A stretch of DNA of 8,094 nt, from NCBI GenBank assembly GCA_003021335.1, contig PXQL01000061.1:1-8094 (forward strand), in the 5' to 3' direction. A program made the position numbers and the translations under genes. Shown in pieces: positions 5,792-8,094 of the stretch. Within the stretch, counting starts at the first letter, position 1. Each line of letters starts with the position of its first letter. Under the pieces are notes generated by a model that was not told the DNA's origin, did not search any database, and was given only the letters and a program-made list of their open reading frames with translations. The DNA comes from Halobacteriales archaeon QH_10_67_13. GTDB taxonomy: Archaea > Halobacteriota > Halobacteria > Halobacteriales > Haloarculaceae.

Positions 5792-6305
5792 TCAGACCGG
5801 CAGTCCGCCCGCGAGCAGGGCCGCGTCGGCGAGCAACAATGCCGCACACGCGCCGCTGGCGAGCACGTACGGCCGGGCTCGGGCGACGAGGTCGCTCAGC
5901 TCCGCACTCGGACCTAACGCGTCGGCCGGAAACCCCTCCTGCATGTACTCGCCGATCCCGACCGACTCATCGGAGGCCGAGCGGGCGCGCAACACGCCGA
6001 CCTCGATCAGCGTGTTCATTACGCCCCACAGCCCGAACATCGCGAGTACCGCCCAGCTGGGTGTCAAAGAGCAGCCATAGCGGGGTGTACAGCTCCCAGA
6101 TCATGTACGCGCCCGTCGCCGGGAGCGCGAGTCCAGTCCAGCGGTTGATCAGCAACAGGCGGTGGAGCTGCTCGACGAAGGCCCCGCGCCCGAACCGCTC
6201 GGTCCGCGCGGCCGGGAGGATCGCGTAGGCGACATACAGTGTCGCGCCGGTCCACAGGCCGGCGGAGACGACGTGGACCACGAACGCCGCCGTCAGCAGT
6301 ATCAT
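5792..6305 (-). pseudogene. Frameshifted CopD-like four-helix membrane protein gene
   Basis: The N-terminal part starts at ATG 6305 (MILLTAAFVVHVVSAGLWTG...), with helix 1 carrying His in VHVVSAGLWTG and helix 2 around INRWTGLALPATGAYMIWEL, reading in frame to LYTPLWLLF at about 6069. The C-terminal part continues in another frame from about 6066 (TPSWAVLAMFGLWGVMNTLI...), has helices 3 and 4 (the latter YVLASGACAALLLADAALL) and stops at 5792. Removing one base near CTTTGACACCC (6062-6072) restores a single frame of about 170 residues. Helix pattern and TM1 histidine resemble haloarchaeal CopD/DUF2269-like membrane proteins; copper or heme relation is a family-level guess. A single-base shift could be a real mutation, a sequencing error, or less likely a programmed shift. 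Good codon use on both sides suggests recent disruption. Confidence 0.8.
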
Positions 6306-6315
6306 ATCCGTCGGA

Positions 6316-6336
6316 TAGGACCGAATCGTCCTAAAT
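6316..6336 (-). promoter_or_regulatory. TATA-like element overlapped by an 18-bp dyad
   Basis: Minus-strand ATTTAG (6336-6331) is centred about 28 nt upstream of the ATG at 6305, which supports that start and a leaderless transcript. A perfect dyad, TAGGACcgaatcGTCCTA (6316-6333), overlaps its downstream half, placing an operator-like site where a repressor would block TBP or polymerase. Confidence 0.55.
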
Positions 6337-6427
6337 GCTGGCGACGGGTATCGGCCTCGGACCGCCACCGAATCGCATCTGTAAGGGGCCGTATTGATCA
6401 AGGCTGGCGACGGACTCGGTCTCGGAC
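6337..6427. repeat. Imperfect direct repeat of about 25 bp in the spacer
   Basis: Copy one at 6337-6362 and copy two at 6403-6427 share GCTGGCGACGG exactly, followed by TCGG, two or three differing bases, and CTCGGAC. The copies are 66 bp apart, between the DUF5779 stop (6456) and the start of the CopD-like gene (6305). It may be a small local duplication or paired protein-binding sites upstream of the promoter. No function is assigned. Confidence 0.55.
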
Positions 6428-6455
6428 GGTCACGCGATCGCGCTGGTTGGGTGAG

Positions 6456-6770
6456 CTACAGGCGACTCGCGTCGAGTTCGACACCCGGCGGCGCGACCAG
6501 CAGGAAATCCCGGAAGTGCATCAGCTCGCCGCCCTGTTCGTGCACCGTTCGGCCGAACCCCGCGGCTAACTCGTTGAGATCGCCCTCGACGTTCAACACG
6601 AGCACGGCGCCGGACTCAACGAGCTCGATCCACTCGTCGTCCGGGGTCGTCCCGTTGAGCACGCCGAGCACGAGCCGGGCCGCGGGGTCCTCGCCTTCGC
6701 CGGAGTTGTCGTTCTGTTCGTCGAGCTGGCTCTCGACGGACTGGAGATCGAGCCCCTCGAAGTCGGTCAT
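6456..6770 (-). CDS. DUF5779 family protein
   Basis: A 104-residue, acidic, cytosolic protein. After a variable, charged N-terminus (MTDFEGLDLQSVESQLDEQN...) it has the conserved part of the haloarchaeal DUF5779 family as I recall it: ARLVLGVLNGTTPDDEWIEL, then GAVLVLNVEGDLNELAAGFG, and LMHFRDFLLVAPPGVELDASRL at the end. The biochemical role is unknown. The ATG at 6770 is chosen because upstream in-frame sequence is Arg-rich shadow of the neighbouring gene, codon use becomes typical exactly there, and an A/T-run lies about 25 nt upstream. The gene is intact, in contrast to the disrupted genes on both sides. It starts 41 nt downstream of the broken esterase-family gene. Confidence 0.88.
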   Translation of the reverse strand: MTDFEGLDLQSVESQLDEQNDNSGEGEDPAARLVLGVLNGTTPDDEWIELVESGAVLVLNVEGDLNELAAGFGRTVHEQGGELMHFRDFLLVAPPGVELDASRL

Positions 6771-6790
6771 ACGCCACCTGTGCGACCCGC

Positions 6791-6800
6791 CGAAAAAAGG
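6791..6800 (-). promoter_or_regulatory. T-run: promoter of the DUF5779 gene or terminator of the upstream gene
   Basis: Minus-strand CCTTTTTTCG is centred about 25 nt before the ATG at 6770 and about 15 nt after the stop at 6811. It could be a TATA-like element for the downstream gene or a poly-T archaeal terminator for the upstream one; both may be true. Confidence 0.45.
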
Positions 6801-6810
6801 ATGCCGGCGG

Positions 6811-7435
6811 TCACCGGTCCAGCGGTCGAGACGGCGAGGAACGCGAGACGTGCGCCAGCCGATCGAACGACGCCGGGAGCCGCGTTTCGAGCGTCGCCCA
6901 CGACGGGTCGGCCTCGGGGTCGTAGACGCTCCCGACGTGGCGAATCCGCCTGCGATCGGCGATCGCCGCCGGCAGCTCCCGCGGATCGACCGCGGCGAAA
7001 TACGAGCGCAGGGGCGAGACGAGGGCCGCCGGCGCCGGGAGGTCGATCCCCCGGACCCGGACGCGCTCTGCCGGGGGATAGTCTGCGTTGTACGACTGCA
7101 GCCACCGGACAAGAGAGGACGGTGTCTGTGCGGTACCGCCACCCGTCGACCGCCGCGAACTTCGAGCGCAGGTCGCCCCGTCCTCGGAAGACCGACTCCC
7201 CGATCGGGAGCCAGTCTGCGGCGTCGGCCTCGACGGCTACCGTCCGGTAGCCGGCGTCTGCGACCAGCCGGCGGAGGAGTCGGGTCTTGAGTTCGAACAG
7301 CTCGTGACTCCCGTGGGTCGCCTCTCCGAGCCCGATCGTGCGGACGTCCTCGGGGACGAGCCGGTCGATCCCGACGGCCGCGGCGCCGTCGTCCATGCGG
7401 CTCGGTCGGAGACCGATCACATGAAGCACCGGCAT
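6811..7435 (-). pseudogene. Broken erythromycin-esterase-family protein gene
   Basis: The N-terminal part (ATG 7435, alternative ATG 7396) carries the family signature: RTIGLGEATHGSHELFELKT with the Glu and His of the active-site GExTHG motif, then LLRRLVADAGYRTVAVEADA. It runs in frame to YRTDTVLS at about 7115. The continuation is in another frame (LVRWLQSYNADYPPAERVRV...GID) and goes to PASFDRLAHVSRSSP and a stop at 6811, which resembles the family's C-terminus. Adding one CT to the CTCTCT run at 7111-7118 would restore VLSLVRWLQSYN, so slippage is likely. The repaired product would be only about 210 residues, versus roughly 400 for the family, and about 170-200 middle residues, including the second His region, seem to be missing near SYFAAVDPRELP/AAIADRRR (about 6965-7000). 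Not a functional macrolide esterase; the native substrate of archaeal members is unknown. Confidence 0.8.
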
Positions 7436-7452
7436 GTGCTCAAACGGTCGGC

Positions 7453-7530
7453 TTAGCCGCTCTCGTCGTAGATCACCGGACACTCCGTGCCCGCTGCCCG
7501 GGACAACCGCGGATCGAGACGCGGGGTGTC
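7453..7530 (-). other. Coding-like 25-codon tail just after the Lhr stop
   Basis: Shifted by one base from the helicase stop, the minus strand reads DTPRLDPRLSRAAGTECPVI... and ends in TAA at 7453-7455, with G/C-ending codons throughout. It may be a former C-terminal extension of the helicase cut off by a one-base change (dropping the T of TGA at 7531 would join the frames), a fragment of another gene, or chance. A perfect palindrome CGGCTTAGCCG (7449-7459) covers its stop codon. No homology is recognised. Confidence 0.3.
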
Positions 7531-8094
7531 AGTCGGACCGCAGCCGGTCCTCGCGGTCGATGTCGTCGATCTCGGCCACTACCCGCTCGTGGAACTCCTG
7601 CAAAACGGCCGACTCGTCCTCAGCCAGGACGACGTCCGAGGCCAGAAGCGTCGCGAGTCCGAACGCCGTCGGCGAGGGCGAGTTGACCCGGACCGTCTCG
7701 ACCGCGAGCTCGCCGGCGGCGATCGCGCCGACGACCTCCTCGATGCCGGCCACGTTGAGCTTGTCCTCGAGGATCTCCCGGTAGGTCTCCTCGACGACGG
7801 CAAACTCCTCAAGCTCGCTCGCGAATCCCAGCAGCATGTCGCTGTCGACCTGCTGTTTGCTCGCCGATTTCTCGTGGCCCTTGTAGCGTTTGAGGATCAT
7901 CAGCGACCGCGTCGCGTCGATCCGGAAGTACCGCTGGAGCAGGTCGGTACCCTCGAGACTGGCCCGTAGCTGGTCGCGGACCCGATCGGGATCGAGCGCG
8001 CGGACGATCCCCCCGAGGTCGACCTTCCGGTTGAGCGGCATCGAAAGGGTAAAGCCGTTGTCCGCGACCGCCACCTGGACGTTCGCCGTCGCCT
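7529..8094 (-). CDS. Lhr-type ATP-dependent helicase, C-terminal part (5' end outside window)
   Basis: This is the C-terminal end of a large superfamily 2 helicase of the archaeal Lhr group, enzymes that translocate on single-stranded DNA and unwind DNA or RNA-DNA hybrids in repair. The frame is open to the right edge (reading ATANVQVAVADNG before the GTG at 8074), so only about 188 residues are visible and the two RecA domains are outside. The characteristic C-terminal block is clear: FTLSMPLNRKVDLGGIVRAL, GTDLLQRYFRIDATRSLMIL, KRYKGHEKSASKQQ, EETYREILEDKLNVAGIEEV, and AFGLATLLASDVVLAEDES near the end. The stop TGA is at 7529-7531. Length and composition of this end look normal. Downstream on the same strand is the broken esterase-family gene after 93 nt. 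Confidence 0.93.
   Translation of the reverse strand, partial: ATANVQVAVADNGFTLSMPLNRKVDLGGIVRALDPDRVRDQLRASLEGTDLLQRYFRIDATRSLMILKRYKGHEKSASKQQVDSDMLLGFASELEEFAVVEETYREILEDKLNVAGIEEVVGAIAAGELAVETVRVNSPSPTAFGLATLLASDVVLAEDESAVLQEFHERVVAEIDDIDREDRLRSD

Noticed and set aside
5528..6228. Plus-strand frames across the regulator end and the CopD-like gene
   Set aside because: Arg-rich shadows; the regulator's C-terminus and the membrane protein explain the coding signal.
1..8094. CRISPR array, tRNA, rRNA, insertion sequence or defence system
   Set aside because: No spaced identical repeats, no cloverleaf-like segments noticed, no transposase motif, and no nuclease, toxin or restriction domains. 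The frame changes in this window are not explained by any visible inserted element.

Overview
The window is from a halophilic archaeon (class Halobacteria). Supporting signs are high G+C with strong G/C preference at third codon positions, very acidic proteins, a Tat-type lipoprotein with a lipobox, AT-rich TATA-like elements about 25-30 nt upstream of start codons (the layout of leaderless haloarchaeal transcripts), and several typically haloarchaeal families (DUF7521 with its winged-helix partner, a FilR1-type regulator, DUF5779, an archaeal Lhr helicase). Genus cannot be told from sequence alone.

Layout, left to right. 1-621 (+): 3' part of a sensor histidine kinase. 622-1368: no intact gene; the minus strand at 855-1361 carries coding-like segments in alternating frames, a decayed gene I cannot name. 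1987-1369 (-): a small ArsR-like winged-helix regulator followed by a three-helix membrane protein (DUF7521), a likely operon. 2253-3077 (+): a Tat lipoprotein with an Asp/Gly/Thr-rich linker and two DUF4397 units. 3760-3175 (-): a broken gene of a probable metallo-beta-lactamase-like family, with an internal deletion that changes frame. 4779-3814 (-): an EamA/DMT transporter, preceded by a 20-codon ORF that overlaps its GTG start. 4977-5771 (+): a divergently transcribed FilR1-type HTH regulator. The spacer between these two has a large inverted repeat flanked by the two promoters, so regulator and transporter may form one control unit. 6305-5792 (-): a frameshifted four-helix CopD-like membrane protein. 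6770-6456 (-): DUF5779 protein. 7435-6811 (-): a broken erythromycin-esterase-family gene with a frameshift at a CT repeat and an apparent internal deletion. 8094-7529 (-): C-terminal end of an Lhr-type helicase, running off the right edge.

The main feature of the window is the density of broken genes: four reading-frame disruptions in about 7 kb, interspersed with well-kept genes. Either this is a region of active gene decay through short deletions and slippage, or the assembly contains indel errors. The two internal deletions (at about 3616-3622 and about 6965-7000) are hard to explain as base-calling errors; the single-step shifts at about 6065 and 7112-7118 could be. I see no CRISPR array, tRNA, rRNA, transposase or defence locus. 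The best candidates for unreported biology are the leader-ORF/transporter overlap with its divergent operator, and the wHTH-DUF7521 pair.
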